From contig DBFNRV010000114.1 in assembly GCA_048421225.1 (NCBI GenBank), forward strand, positions 1 through 11,144: a stretch of 11,144 nt of DNA. Direction: 5' to 3'. The position numbers and the translations under genes were made by a program. Every line of letters begins with the position of its first letter. Position 1 is the stretch's first letter. Below the pieces are notes generated by a model, which made no database searches, had not been told where the DNA came from, and worked only from the letters and a program-made list of their open reading frames with translations. Source of the DNA: UMGS946 sp048421225 (lineage in GTDB: Bacteria > Bacillota > Clostridia > Christensenellales > CAG-138). Positions 1-5,750 of this stretch are shown here, piece by piece.

Positions 1-118
1 AGAAAAACATCCGCCCGCTCCCTTGCTCCTCCTTACCGCAAAAAGTCACGCTGGCATCGGCTGCGCCCTTGTAAACGCGGGCGCGACGCCTCAGCCGCAA
101 CATACAGCTAAGATTGAG

Positions 119-132
119 ATATTACGTAATAT
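119..132. repeat. 14-bp perfect palindrome, operator-like
   Basis: ATATTACGTAATAT is a perfect 14-bp palindrome in an AT-rich setting. It has the size and symmetry of a dimeric repressor site, but no promoter can be tied to it and no gene starts nearby within the window. AT-rich palindromes of this length can arise by chance. Confidence 0.25.
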
Positions 133-628
133 ACTGCAATATACGGCGATGCATCCACTTACAGAATATTGCCTTAAGCATCATAGCTGAACGGATCAAA
201 AACCGTTGAAAATATGCAAAGTATAACTAACCTCTACAATAAATTAAAAATTTCAATGTATTCCCTTACCTAAAAAATTATCAGCAAACTACGCAGAGCA
301 AAATACATAATGCCTGCCGAACCAAAACGCTAACTTCATGTATGAAATGATCCCGCGTCACGAAAGGGCTATCCGCATATGTCAAAATGCGATGCAATAC
401 GATATATGCTCAGAGCCCATGCCTTTTGGAACAGTTGTCCGCTCACGCACGGTTTAATTGGTTTTATAAATATTTGAAGAATAAGGGACAAAATATTAAG
501 GTTCAACTTAACTTAATGTTAGGCTTACAGGTCGATTATGATATAAGATAACTGGATGAGCATGTTAAGGCCGCAGGATATTGAGCTAAAAACAGCCGCA
601 ATGCGGCGGTACAAGAAAAAAAGTGGCG

Positions 629-657
629 TTAATATGGCAAAATTTTAAATTTATACT
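629..657 (+). promoter_or_regulatory. Candidate sigma-A promoter for the lipoprotein gene
   Basis: A -35-like TTAATA (629-634, 4 of 6 matches) is followed after 17 bases by TATACT (652-657, 5 of 6). This would give a leader of about 50 bases before the start codon at 714. A second -10-like TATGAT lies at 677-682 but has no well-spaced -35. Confidence 0.35.
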
Positions 658-713
658 ATTGCGCGATAAATACAGATATGATATCATATAAATAAAGGCA
701 ATGGAGGGTCGTT

Positions 714-1181
714 ATGAAGAAATGTTTCCTGATCCTATTTTGCGTGCTGATTATGTTTATAATGGCCTGTGCATCCCCCGCTGAATCATTTGATATAGAA
801 GGGGAGATGGTTTATAACTGGAATACAGTTCAGATAGCCGATAAGATTCCAGCCCAATACGAGCGTATTCCTGTGTATGCCGACCACTTATCATATAACA
901 ATATAGACCTAGACCGCCGTTACTACCTTGACGTTGTGTCGCTGCCATATAACGTGCAGAGGGTTATTAAAGAGGCGCTTGAAACGGATACACAAGACGA
1001 GGAAGCTGTTCACGTAAGCCATAATCTATTCGCCATACTGGAAAGGGATAATCAATACCGCATCTATTTGCCAAATGGCGAGTTCTTATATTATTATGAG
1101 CTTAAAACCTACAATGCCATTAATAAAATTCCGGAAGAAATGAAAAACAGGTTTCCCCATTTACACATAACTGAAAAGTAA
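714..1181 (+). CDS. Small secreted lipoprotein of unknown function
   Basis: This is a 155-residue protein beginning with a lipoprotein signal peptide: two lysines, a hydrophobic stretch (residues 5-17) and a lipobox ending IMAC, so Cys19 would be lipidated after signal peptidase II cleavage and the mature protein anchored on the outer face of the membrane. The mature part (about 136 residues) is rich in Tyr, Asn and charged residues, has no further membrane helix and matches no family I recognise. The start at 714 is supported by GGAGGG at 703-708, five bases upstream. The gene appears to stand alone: 230 bases separate it from the next gene, and I see no clear terminator after it. The export and lipidation call is firm; no function can be assigned. 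Confidence 0.85.
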   Translation: MKKCFLILFCVLIMFIMACASPAESFDIEGEMVYNWNTVQIADKIPAQYERIPVYADHLSYNNIDLDRRYYLDVVSLPYNVQRVIKEALETDTQDEEAVHVSHNLFAILERDNQYRIYLPNGEFLYYYELKTYNAINKIPEEMKNRFPHLHITEK

Positions 1182-1278
1182 TTTGCGTTTGAAAAAGCCT
1201 GTCATATTAAACTATGGGGCCAGGTGGACGCCTATGCGTTAGGTTCAGGATAAGGGATAATGTTGTCGTATTTTGCTA

Positions 1279-1308
1279 TTGCTCATCTATTCTGAATAAT
1301 ATTATAAT
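1279..1308 (+). promoter_or_regulatory. Candidate promoter for the SPFH operon
   Basis: A perfect -10 hexamer TATAAT (1303-1308) is preceded after 18 bases by the weak -35 TTGCTC (1279-1284, 3 of 6). Transcription would start near 1315, leaving a leader of about 100 bases that contains the hairpin at 1334-1356. I looked for a sigma-W type promoter (TGAAAC / CGTA), because the B. subtilis counterpart operon is known for sigma-W control, and saw none. Confidence 0.4.
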
Positions 1309-1333
1309 AATCTATAGAGATCAGTAAAGGTTC

Positions 1334-1356
1334 CGTTTGGCAAATCCGGCCAAACG
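1334..1356 (+). promoter_or_regulatory. Leader hairpin before the SPFH operon, possible attenuator
   Basis: CGTTTGGC (1334-1341) and GCCAAACG (1349-1356) form a perfect 8-bp stem with a 7-base loop. It is followed by the T-rich run TTGCTTTTGTGCTT. A GTTGC/GCAAC pair (1356-1360 with 1378-1382) overlaps its 3' edge. It lies between the candidate promoter and the start codon at 1413. It could be a terminator of upstream transcription or a leader attenuator. Confidence 0.4.
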
Positions 1357-1412
1357 TTGCTTTTGTGCTTGCTAACCGCAACTTGTATATATGAATGAAG
1401 GGAGAAAACATT

Positions 1413-2765
1413 GTGGGTATAATTAAGGCGTCGATCGAAGCTATACGTAGTTCCTTGGCCGACCAATGGCGGGAGATAGTCGAGCCCCACGACATGGGCG
1501 CGGGAACGGTGATGACCGGAGGAAAGCTGATACGCAGAAATGAGAATACAAAGGGAACGCAGGATCTGATTTCAAACGGATCCGTTATACACGTACAGGT
1601 AAACCAGTGCATGCTGTTGGTAGACGGGGGAAAGGTGGTCGATTTTACCGATGAAGAGGGCTATTATATTGTCGACGACGGCGCTCCCAGCCTGTTTTCA
1701 AAGCAATTTAAGGATACCCTGAAGGATTCGGTAAAGCGTATTATGTATGGAGGAGGCACTCCATATAAACAGAAAGTCTACTATATAAACCTTCAGGAGA
1801 TAAAGGGGATAAAGTTTGGAACAAAGACTCCAATAAATTATTTTGACAGTTTCTACGGCGCTGAACTGTTCCTTCGCGCTCATGGCGAATACTCAATAAA
1901 GATCGTAGACCCGCTTCTATTTTACGCCGAGGCAATACCAAGAAATATGGACGACGTTCAAATTTCTGATATAAATTCTCAATATCTGTCCGAGTTTTTA
2001 AGCGCTCTCCAGGCTGCTGTCAATCGGATGTCGGCCGATGGGATACGCATTTCGCACGTTACGTCTAAGAGCGTTGAACTGAGCAAATATATGGCTACCG
2101 CGCTTGATGGGGAATGGCGGCAGCTGCGCGGGATGGAGGTTTGCTCCGTAGGTTTAAGCAGCCTTTCATATTCCGAAGATTCGCAGGAACTCATAAACAT
2201 GCGCAACAAGGGAGCCATGCTGTCAGATCCAACGGTGCGCGAAGGCTATGTTCAGGGTTCCATCGCAAGGGGTATAGAAGCTGCGGGTTCTAACGAGGCC
2301 GGAAGCATGGCCGGTTTTATGGGCCTTGGAGTAGGTATGAACGCTGCCGGCGGATTCATGGGCGCCGCGTCCAGCACGAATATGCGGCAAATGCAGATGA
2401 ACAACAGCAGGGCGGACACCTGGCGGTGCCAGTGCGGGACTGAGAACACAGGCGGTTTCTGCCAGGGATGCGGCAAGCAAAAGCCGGAGGAAGGCGACGC
2501 CTGGAGATGTGAATGCGGCTCCAATAATACCGGAAATTTCTGTCAGTCCTGCGGAAAACCTAAACCAAAGCAGAGTGATGAGTGGAGGTGCAGCTGCGGA
2601 AGCGTCAATAATACGGGCAATTTCTGCCAGAGCTGCGGCTCCAGAAGACCCGATATAAAGCTTAAATGCGATAAGTGCGGCTTTGAGCTTAATAGCGATA
2701 CGGTTATGCCGAAGTTTTGCCCAAACTGTGGGGATCCCGTTGACAGTGCGGATATGAAACCTTGA
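1413..2765 (+). CDS. SPFH/band-7 protein with C-terminal zinc-ribbon array (YdjI-like)
   Basis: This 450-residue protein has the layout of the bacterial SPFH 'virion core protein' family that includes B. subtilis YdjI: an amphipathic N-terminus (GIIKASIEAIRSSLADQW), an SPFH domain over roughly residues 45-260, a Gly/Ala/Met-rich linker (about 275-330), then zinc-binding modules. Three tandem 27-residue CxCG...FCQxCG modules start near residues 337, 364 and 391. A last CxxC...CxxC ribbon closes the protein. SPFH proteins form membrane-associated oligomers. The start is the GTG at 1413, because AAGGGAG (1398-1404) lies 8 bases upstream and the family begins just there. An ATG at 1395 in the same frame would add six residues but has no ribosome-binding site. 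It is the first gene of an operon with the zinc-ribbon and TPM genes, as expected for partners in envelope or membrane-stress protection. Confidence 0.88.
   Translation: MGIIKASIEAIRSSLADQWREIVEPHDMGAGTVMTGGKLIRRNENTKGTQDLISNGSVIHVQVNQCMLLVDGGKVVDFTDEEGYYIVDDGAPSLFSKQFKDTLKDSVKRIMYGGGTPYKQKVYYINLQEIKGIKFGTKTPINYFDSFYGAELFLRAHGEYSIKIVDPLLFYAEAIPRNMDDVQISDINSQYLSEFLSALQAAVNRMSADGIRISHVTSKSVELSKYMATALDGEWRQLRGMEVCSVGLSSLSYSEDSQELINMRNKGAMLSDPTVREGYVQGSIARGIEAAGSNEAGSMAGFMGLGVGMNAAGGFMGAASSTNMRQMQMNNSRADTWRCQCGTENTGGFCQGCGKQKPEEGDAWRCECGSNNTGNFCQSCGKPKPKQSDEWRCSCGSVNNTGNFCQSCGSRRPDIKLKCDKCGFELNSDTVMPKFCPNCGDPVDSADMKP
2421..2652 (+). repeat. Three tandem zinc-ribbon modules, 81-base period
   Basis: In-frame modules begin with Trp codons at 2421, 2502 and 2583, exactly 81 bases (27 codons) apart. 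The pattern is W-R-C-x-C-G, then N-T-G-x-F-C-Q-x-C-G. The third unit carries one extra Asn. DNA identity between units is only moderate while the four cysteines are kept, so the duplication is old and the metal sites are conserved. A different CxxC...CxxC ribbon (about 2665-2740) follows. Confidence 0.8.
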
Positions 2766-2871
2766 CGTATCCAAAATGGTGCTATAGGTCAAAATGGCCT
2801 TTATATAATAAAAAAACCGAGTGGGAGTTTGATTTAGAGGGTCAGACGCTTATAGGGCTATGGAGGGCAAT

Positions 2872-3924
2872 ATGCCGGTATTGATATACAAGTGTCCAAA
2901 CTGTGATGGAGACGTTCGATTCGATCCTGAATCCCAGGGGTTTAAATGCGAATACTGTGAAAGCGTTTTTTCAGAGGAGGAGCTGCTGCGGTATGAGCCA
3001 AACCAGTCTAGAGAAACGGCGTCTTCATGCAATAGCGATGATGATAAAGGCGGCGCGGTAATCTATTCGTGTCCCACCTGCGGCGCGGAAATAGTGACGG
3101 ATAACACTACCGCGGCGACGTTTTGCTTTTATTGCCATAACCCTGTTGTGCTCTCAGGACGGCTTGAGGGAGAATATAGTCCCGATAAAATTATACCGTT
3201 CGCGCTGTCTCGTGAACAGGCTGTAGAAAGGTTTCTGTTATGGGTAGGCAAGAAAAAATATACGCCAAAGGCGTTTTTCAGTAAAAAGCAGATAGAGATG
3301 CTGTCAGGGGTATATTTCCCCTATTGGATGCTGGACGCGGAACTCGAGGCCAGGCTTGACGCTGTGGCGGAAAACGTGCGCGTATGGCATACGGGCAATG
3401 TCGAAAACAGGGAGGTCAGCAGGTACAGGGTTTGCCGGGGAGGCACTGTAGGCTTTAAGGGCTTCATTAAAAATGCGCTGCAAAAGGCCAACCTGAGCCT
3501 GGCGGAGGCCGTACAGCCATTTGACGAGGGAGGTTTTTTGCCGTTTTCAACGGCATACCTATCGGGCTTTATGGCGGAGAAAAGGGATATAGAGTGGCAG
3601 CGGCTTGAGGAAAGCGCAAAGCGGGAGCTGGAGGGTTACGCCAAAAGTCTGCTGAAAAGCAGCATAACGGGGTACTCTTCTATTGCCTCGGGCCATATGG
3701 AATCAAGGTTTAAACGGGAAAGCCTGGAATATGTTCTGCTGCCCGTATGGGTGTTGACATATGCCGGAAGGGACGGGAAGATGTATTATTATGCCATGAA
3801 CGGACAGACCGGCAAGGTCTGCGGCAAGCTCCCCACCGACAGCAAGAAGCTATGGCTGATGTTTGCCGCGCTGGTCCTGCCCATTGCCCTGGTAGCGATG
3901 CTGATAGGATGGTTGTTGATATGA
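2872..3924 (+). CDS. Double zinc-ribbon, tail-anchored membrane protein (YdjG-like)
   Basis: The 350-residue product starts with a TFIIB-type zinc ribbon (Cys8, Cys11, Cys26, Cys29), followed after a polar linker by a second ribbon (Cys67, Cys70, Cys85, Cys88). A mixed middle domain of about 220 residues follows, and one hydrophobic helix at the extreme C-terminus (about 326-350). That gives a cytoplasmic protein held at the membrane by its tail. It belongs to the TFIIB-type zinc-ribbon proteins that accompany SPFH and TPM genes; B. subtilis YdjG is the named relative. I place the start at the ATG at 2872: GGAGGG (2862-2867) lies just before it, and MPVLIYKCPNC is the usual family opening. 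The ATG at 2860 overlaps that ribosome-binding site and lacks one of its own. The stop overlaps the next gene's ATG, so the two are translationally coupled. The biochemical role is unknown; complex formation with its neighbours is inferred. Confidence 0.85.
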   Translation: MPVLIYKCPNCDGDVRFDPESQGFKCEYCESVFSEEELLRYEPNQSRETASSCNSDDDKGGAVIYSCPTCGAEIVTDNTTAATFCFYCHNPVVLSGRLEGEYSPDKIIPFALSREQAVERFLLWVGKKKYTPKAFFSKKQIEMLSGVYFPYWMLDAELEARLDAVAENVRVWHTGNVENREVSRYRVCRGGTVGFKGFIKNALQKANLSLAEAVQPFDEGGFLPFSTAYLSGFMAEKRDIEWQRLEESAKRELEGYAKSLLKSSITGYSSIASGHMESRFKRESLEYVLLPVWVLTYAGRDGKMYYYAMNGQTGKVCGKLPTDSKKLWLMFAALVLPIALVAMLIGWLLI

Positions 3925-4757
3925 TTAGGAGGAAAAGGCTTTTTGCGGCGCCGGCTATTATGGCGGCAATTCTTTTAATCATCTGTTCTCCTGTTTCATC
4001 CGCCGCTGGCTATGGCGTATACGATAATGCCGGCCTATTTAACGGCGGCGAATATGAAGCGCTGCTTGAGAAAGCGCAAAGCCTGAGCGAAACCGCTGAA
4101 GTTGATATCATAATAGTAACGACTGACGACGCCGGGGGAAAGACCTCCAGGGATTATGCTGATGATTATTATGATTACAATGGCTTTGGCCCTGACGGCG
4201 TGCTGCTATTGATCGATATGGATAACCGCAATGCGTATATATCGACAAGCGGTATTATGATCAGGTACCTTACCGACGCGCGTATAGACTCGATGCTTGA
4301 CGATGTTGTGACGGAGCTGGCGGATGGCGGCTATTATTCCGCGGCGGTTAAATTTTTGAACCGTACCGAAGGCTATCTTGGCGCCGGGATTCCTGACGGG
4401 CAGCATAACTATGATTCTGAAACCGGAGAGATTGATGAATATCACGACGTAGAGGCTGTTAAGTCCCTGACCGCCGGTGAAATAATAGTATCGCTGGCAG
4501 TAGGCGCGGCTGTCGGTTTAGCGGTTGTCGGCGGGATAAAGAGAAGCTACAGCATGAAAACCACCGGCTATAGCTACCCATATGCAAGCAAGGGTTCGCT
4601 TGAACTATCACAAAGGGCTGATGAACTGATTGACCATCATGTTACCAGGACCGTTATACACGTTCATCACGATAATGACGGCGGAGGCGGGTCAAGAAGT
4701 ACAACGCACAGCTCAAGCGGCGGAAACACTCATGGGGGAAGGGGGAGAAGCTTTTGA
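3921..4757 (+). CDS. TPM-domain membrane protein (YdjH/YgcG-like)
   Basis: The 278-residue protein has a signal peptide (basic RRKR, hydrophobic 8-22, likely cleavage near SSAAG at 26-30). A TPM domain (TLP18.3/Psb32/MOLO-1) follows at about residues 34-152. It shows the usual DNAGLF opening, an acidic DYADDYYDYNGFGPDG segment and the strand VLLLIDMDNRNAYIS. A transmembrane helix at about 186-206 leads to a His/Gly/Ser-rich tail ending GGRGRSF, as in YgcG-type proteins. The TPM domain would face outside. I take the ATG at 3921, whose bases overlap the previous stop (ATGA); the frame is open further upstream to 3747, but that part lies inside the preceding gene and has no coding character. It is the last gene of the operon. 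A direct catalytic activity for bacterial TPM domains is not established. Confidence 0.85.
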   Translation: MIRRKRLFAAPAIMAAILLIICSPVSSAAGYGVYDNAGLFNGGEYEALLEKAQSLSETAEVDIIIVTTDDAGGKTSRDYADDYYDYNGFGPDGVLLLIDMDNRNAYISTSGIMIRYLTDARIDSMLDDVVTELADGGYYSAAVKFLNRTEGYLGAGIPDGQHNYDSETGEIDEYHDVEAVKSLTAGEIIVSLAVGAAVGLAVVGGIKRSYSMKTTGYSYPYASKGSLELSQRADELIDHHVTRTVIHVHHDNDGGGGSRSTTHSSSGGNTHGGRGRSF

Positions 4758-4762
4758 CGCTT

Positions 4763-4786
4763 GTATAATGCTAAATTATACTTTTC
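4763..4786 (+). terminator. AT-rich hairpin ending the SPFH operon
   Basis: GTATAAT (4763-4769) and ATTATAC (4775-4781) form a perfect 7-bp stem with loop GCTAA, followed by TTTTCT. It begins 6 bases after the TPM stop codon and overlaps the stop codon of the convergent gene on the other strand. The stem is AT-rich, so termination may be weak. No T tract follows in the - direction. Confidence 0.5.
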
Positions 4787-5090
4787 TATGTATCATGTGT
4801 CCAAACAGTCCGCCTAAAAACATGACGCATGCGTATATGGGTATATATCCCCATGCCGTATAGTTGTAAAAAACAAACATTGAGGGAATAAAGATGATTA
4901 TAATTGCAATGGGCAGCCATATTAGGAAGCCATTTTTAAGCGTATGTATGAACGCGAGTACGAATGAAATGATCGGAAAGATGAGCATAAGCAGCCCACG
5001 CTTGAAGCCAGGTATGATAACCGGCAGAAGATAGAAGGTAATTATGCTTATCAATAGGTATACCAGCGCGCCCTTAATGTTTTGTCTCAT
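4776..5090 (-). CDS. Small integral membrane protein, unknown function
   Basis: The 104-residue product is almost entirely hydrophobic, with about four membrane helices: residues ~8-27, ~30-48, ~54-75 and ~82-100. Between the first two is the short basic loop PGFKRG, and the C-terminus ends HMIHRKV. I recognise no catalytic motif and no named family. The start is the ATG at 5090 because GGAAGGA (complement of 5101-5107) lies 10 bases upstream. An in-frame TTG at 5099 would sit directly against that ribosome-binding site. It is convergent with the TPM gene, with only 18 bases between the stops, and divergent from the small ORF at 5308. A candidate promoter lies at 5177-5205. Confidence 0.7.
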   Translation of the reverse strand: MRQNIKGALVYLLISIITFYLLPVIIPGFKRGLLMLIFPIISFVLAFIHTLKNGFLIWLPIAIIIIFIPSMFVFYNYTAWGYIPIYACVMFLGGLFGHMIHRKV

Positions 5091-5176
5091 CCGTCTCAAA
5101 TCCTTCCAAAATGGATAAATAATAAATAATCCGTTTAGGGCATGGTTCGCACCGCGTCTGAAAAGGGATTACAAAT

Positions 5177-5205
5177 AGTATATCACTGAAAGTGTGGCCA
5201 AACAA
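5177..5205 (-). promoter_or_regulatory. Candidate promoter for the small membrane protein gene
   Basis: Reading the - strand, TTGTTT (5200-5205) and TATACT (5177-5182) are separated by 17 bases. The -10 matches 5 of 6 positions and the -35 only 3 of 6. The leader would be about 80 bases. Confidence 0.35.
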
Positions 5206-5249
5206 TAAAATCGCAAAAAAACACAACAACTAATAAAATATATAAAAGA

Positions 5250-5278
5250 TTGACTTTCACTACGCTGCGTGGTAAATA
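5250..5278 (+). promoter_or_regulatory. Candidate promoter for the ORF at 5308
   Basis: TTGACT (5250-5255, 5 of 6) is followed after 17 bases by TAAATA (5273-5278), a poor -10. The -35 match and a position about 25 bases before the strong ribosome-binding site make it plausible. It is back-to-back with the promoter-like pair at 5177-5205. Confidence 0.35.
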
Positions 5279-5307
5279 TTCTGTAAGACTGTTGAAGGAG
5301 GAATAAC

Positions 5308-5451
5308 ATGAAAATCAGCGTACTGAAGCTGCCTAACCGCTGCATGTACGCGTTTGGCTTGGTATTATGCCTATTGACGTTTTTCGGGTTTTTAAACGTA
5401 AACGCCGCAGTTATAGGAGCGGCGCTTGGCCTGCTTACGGCTGCAATATAA
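5308..5451 (+). CDS. 47-codon membrane ORF with a perfect ribosome-binding site
   Basis: The ORF starts at the ATG at 5308, six bases after a perfect AAGGAGG (5295-5301), the best ribosome-binding site in this part of the window. The product has a short basic start (MKISVLKLPNR) and two hydrophobic segments (about residues 14-29 and 32-47) that could be two helices of a hairpin. It stops at TAA 5449-5451 in the run TATAAAAAGG. The adjacent frames continue with coding-like sequence, so this is probably the N-terminal part of a longer frameshifted gene rather than a complete small protein. See the pseudogene entry over the same start. Confidence 0.5.
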   Translation: MKISVLKLPNRCMYAFGLVLCLLTFFGFLNVNAAVIGAALGLLTAAI

Positions 5452-5673
5452 AAAGGATCGTGTGTTCCAGATGCGGTAAAACGCCCGATAATATGACCGT
5501 GTCCGAAATGAAGGCGCGTCTCGGGCGGAGGCTGTGGCTTGCGGATGTAGGCCCGCTTTGGCATTATCTTTGAACTTGAACTAGCTGCGATTATTGGTGG
5601 CCTGTTGGCATTTTCGGGTACGCACCGTTGTACGGGCCGAAACCATATAATTCTATTATTTACAGTGAGATGA
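5308..5673 (+). pseudogene. Probable frameshifted gene: TM hairpin, zinc ribbon, TM helix
   Basis: Three successive frames give one sensible protein. Frame one (5308-5451) encodes two hydrophobic segments. The next frame from about 5448 gives KRIVCSRCGK, then NMTVSEMKARLGRRLW to about 5537. A third frame at 5540-5548 gives CGC. The first frame again, from 5551, gives ARFGIIFELEL and a hydrophobic AAIIGGLLAFSG, with a stop at 5671-5673. Joined, this resembles a membrane protein with a CxxCG...CxC zinc-binding loop. Each step has the sense of a single lost base: within TATAAAAAGG, near 5538, and near 5549. Either the gene is decayed or the assembly has base-loss errors. I know no family for it, and the reconstruction is inference. 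Confidence 0.4.
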
Positions 5674-5685
5674 TGGCCTAAAACT

Positions 5686-5726
5686 ATTTAAAAATATCGG
5701 GCGCACCGTTTGCGACGGCGCGCCCG
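5686..5726 (-). terminator. Intrinsic terminator of pnp
   Basis: CGGGCGC (5698-5704) pairs with GCGCCCG (5720-5726). Inside an A/C mismatch, CCGT (5706-5709) pairs with ACGG (5715-5718) around the loop TTGCG. Reading the - strand, the hairpin is followed by ATATTTTTAAATAG. It starts 24 bases after the pnp stop codon. A strong rho-independent terminator for pnp. Confidence 0.85.
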
Positions 5727-5750
5727 TGTGTCATTTAAGCGTTGAGCCAA

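Larger units (their letters stand above)
1..713. other. Long intergenic stretch without a supportable gene
   Basis: This stretch of more than 700 bases has no open frame with both a ribosome-binding site and coding character. The first ~105 bases are clearly richer in G+C than the AT-rich remainder. On the - strand they are open from an ATG at 103 to the window edge (34 codons), but no Shine-Dalgarno precedes that ATG. A 39-codon open frame lies at 338-457 (+), also without a Shine-Dalgarno. The only regulatory features I can point to are a 14-bp palindrome (119-132) and a promoter-like pair just before the lipoprotein gene. It may hold the upstream region of a gene leaving the window to the left, or decayed sequence. 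Confidence 0.5.

Noticed and set aside
1..103. Partial - strand gene starting at 103
   Set aside because: The frame is open for only 34 codons to the edge, with no Shine-Dalgarno before the ATG. A GGAGG at about 33-37 precedes another ATG at 8-10 by too long a distance.
412..456. Group II intron domain V-like sequence (GAGCC ... CACGCACGG)
   Set aside because: The basal strand looks similar, but the upper stem does not pair, the length is wrong for the ~34-base domain and no intron ORF or other domain is nearby.
338..457. 39-codon open frame on the + strand
   Set aside because: It has no ribosome-binding site, no recognisable product and no supporting context. It could be a remnant, but it cannot be supported as a gene.
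593..609. Terminator on the - strand (GCCGC/GCGGC followed by TGTTTTT)
   Set aside because: The stem is only 5 bp with a 3-base loop, and there is no - strand gene upstream for it to end.
3747..3920. N-terminal extension of the TPM protein
   Set aside because: The extension lies in the coding region of the preceding gene in another frame, and the signal peptide begins only at the ATG at 3921.
5169..5564. 131-codon - strand ORF
   Set aside because: It overlaps the + strand ORF with the perfect ribosome-binding site and the intergenic promoters, and has no good start of its own.
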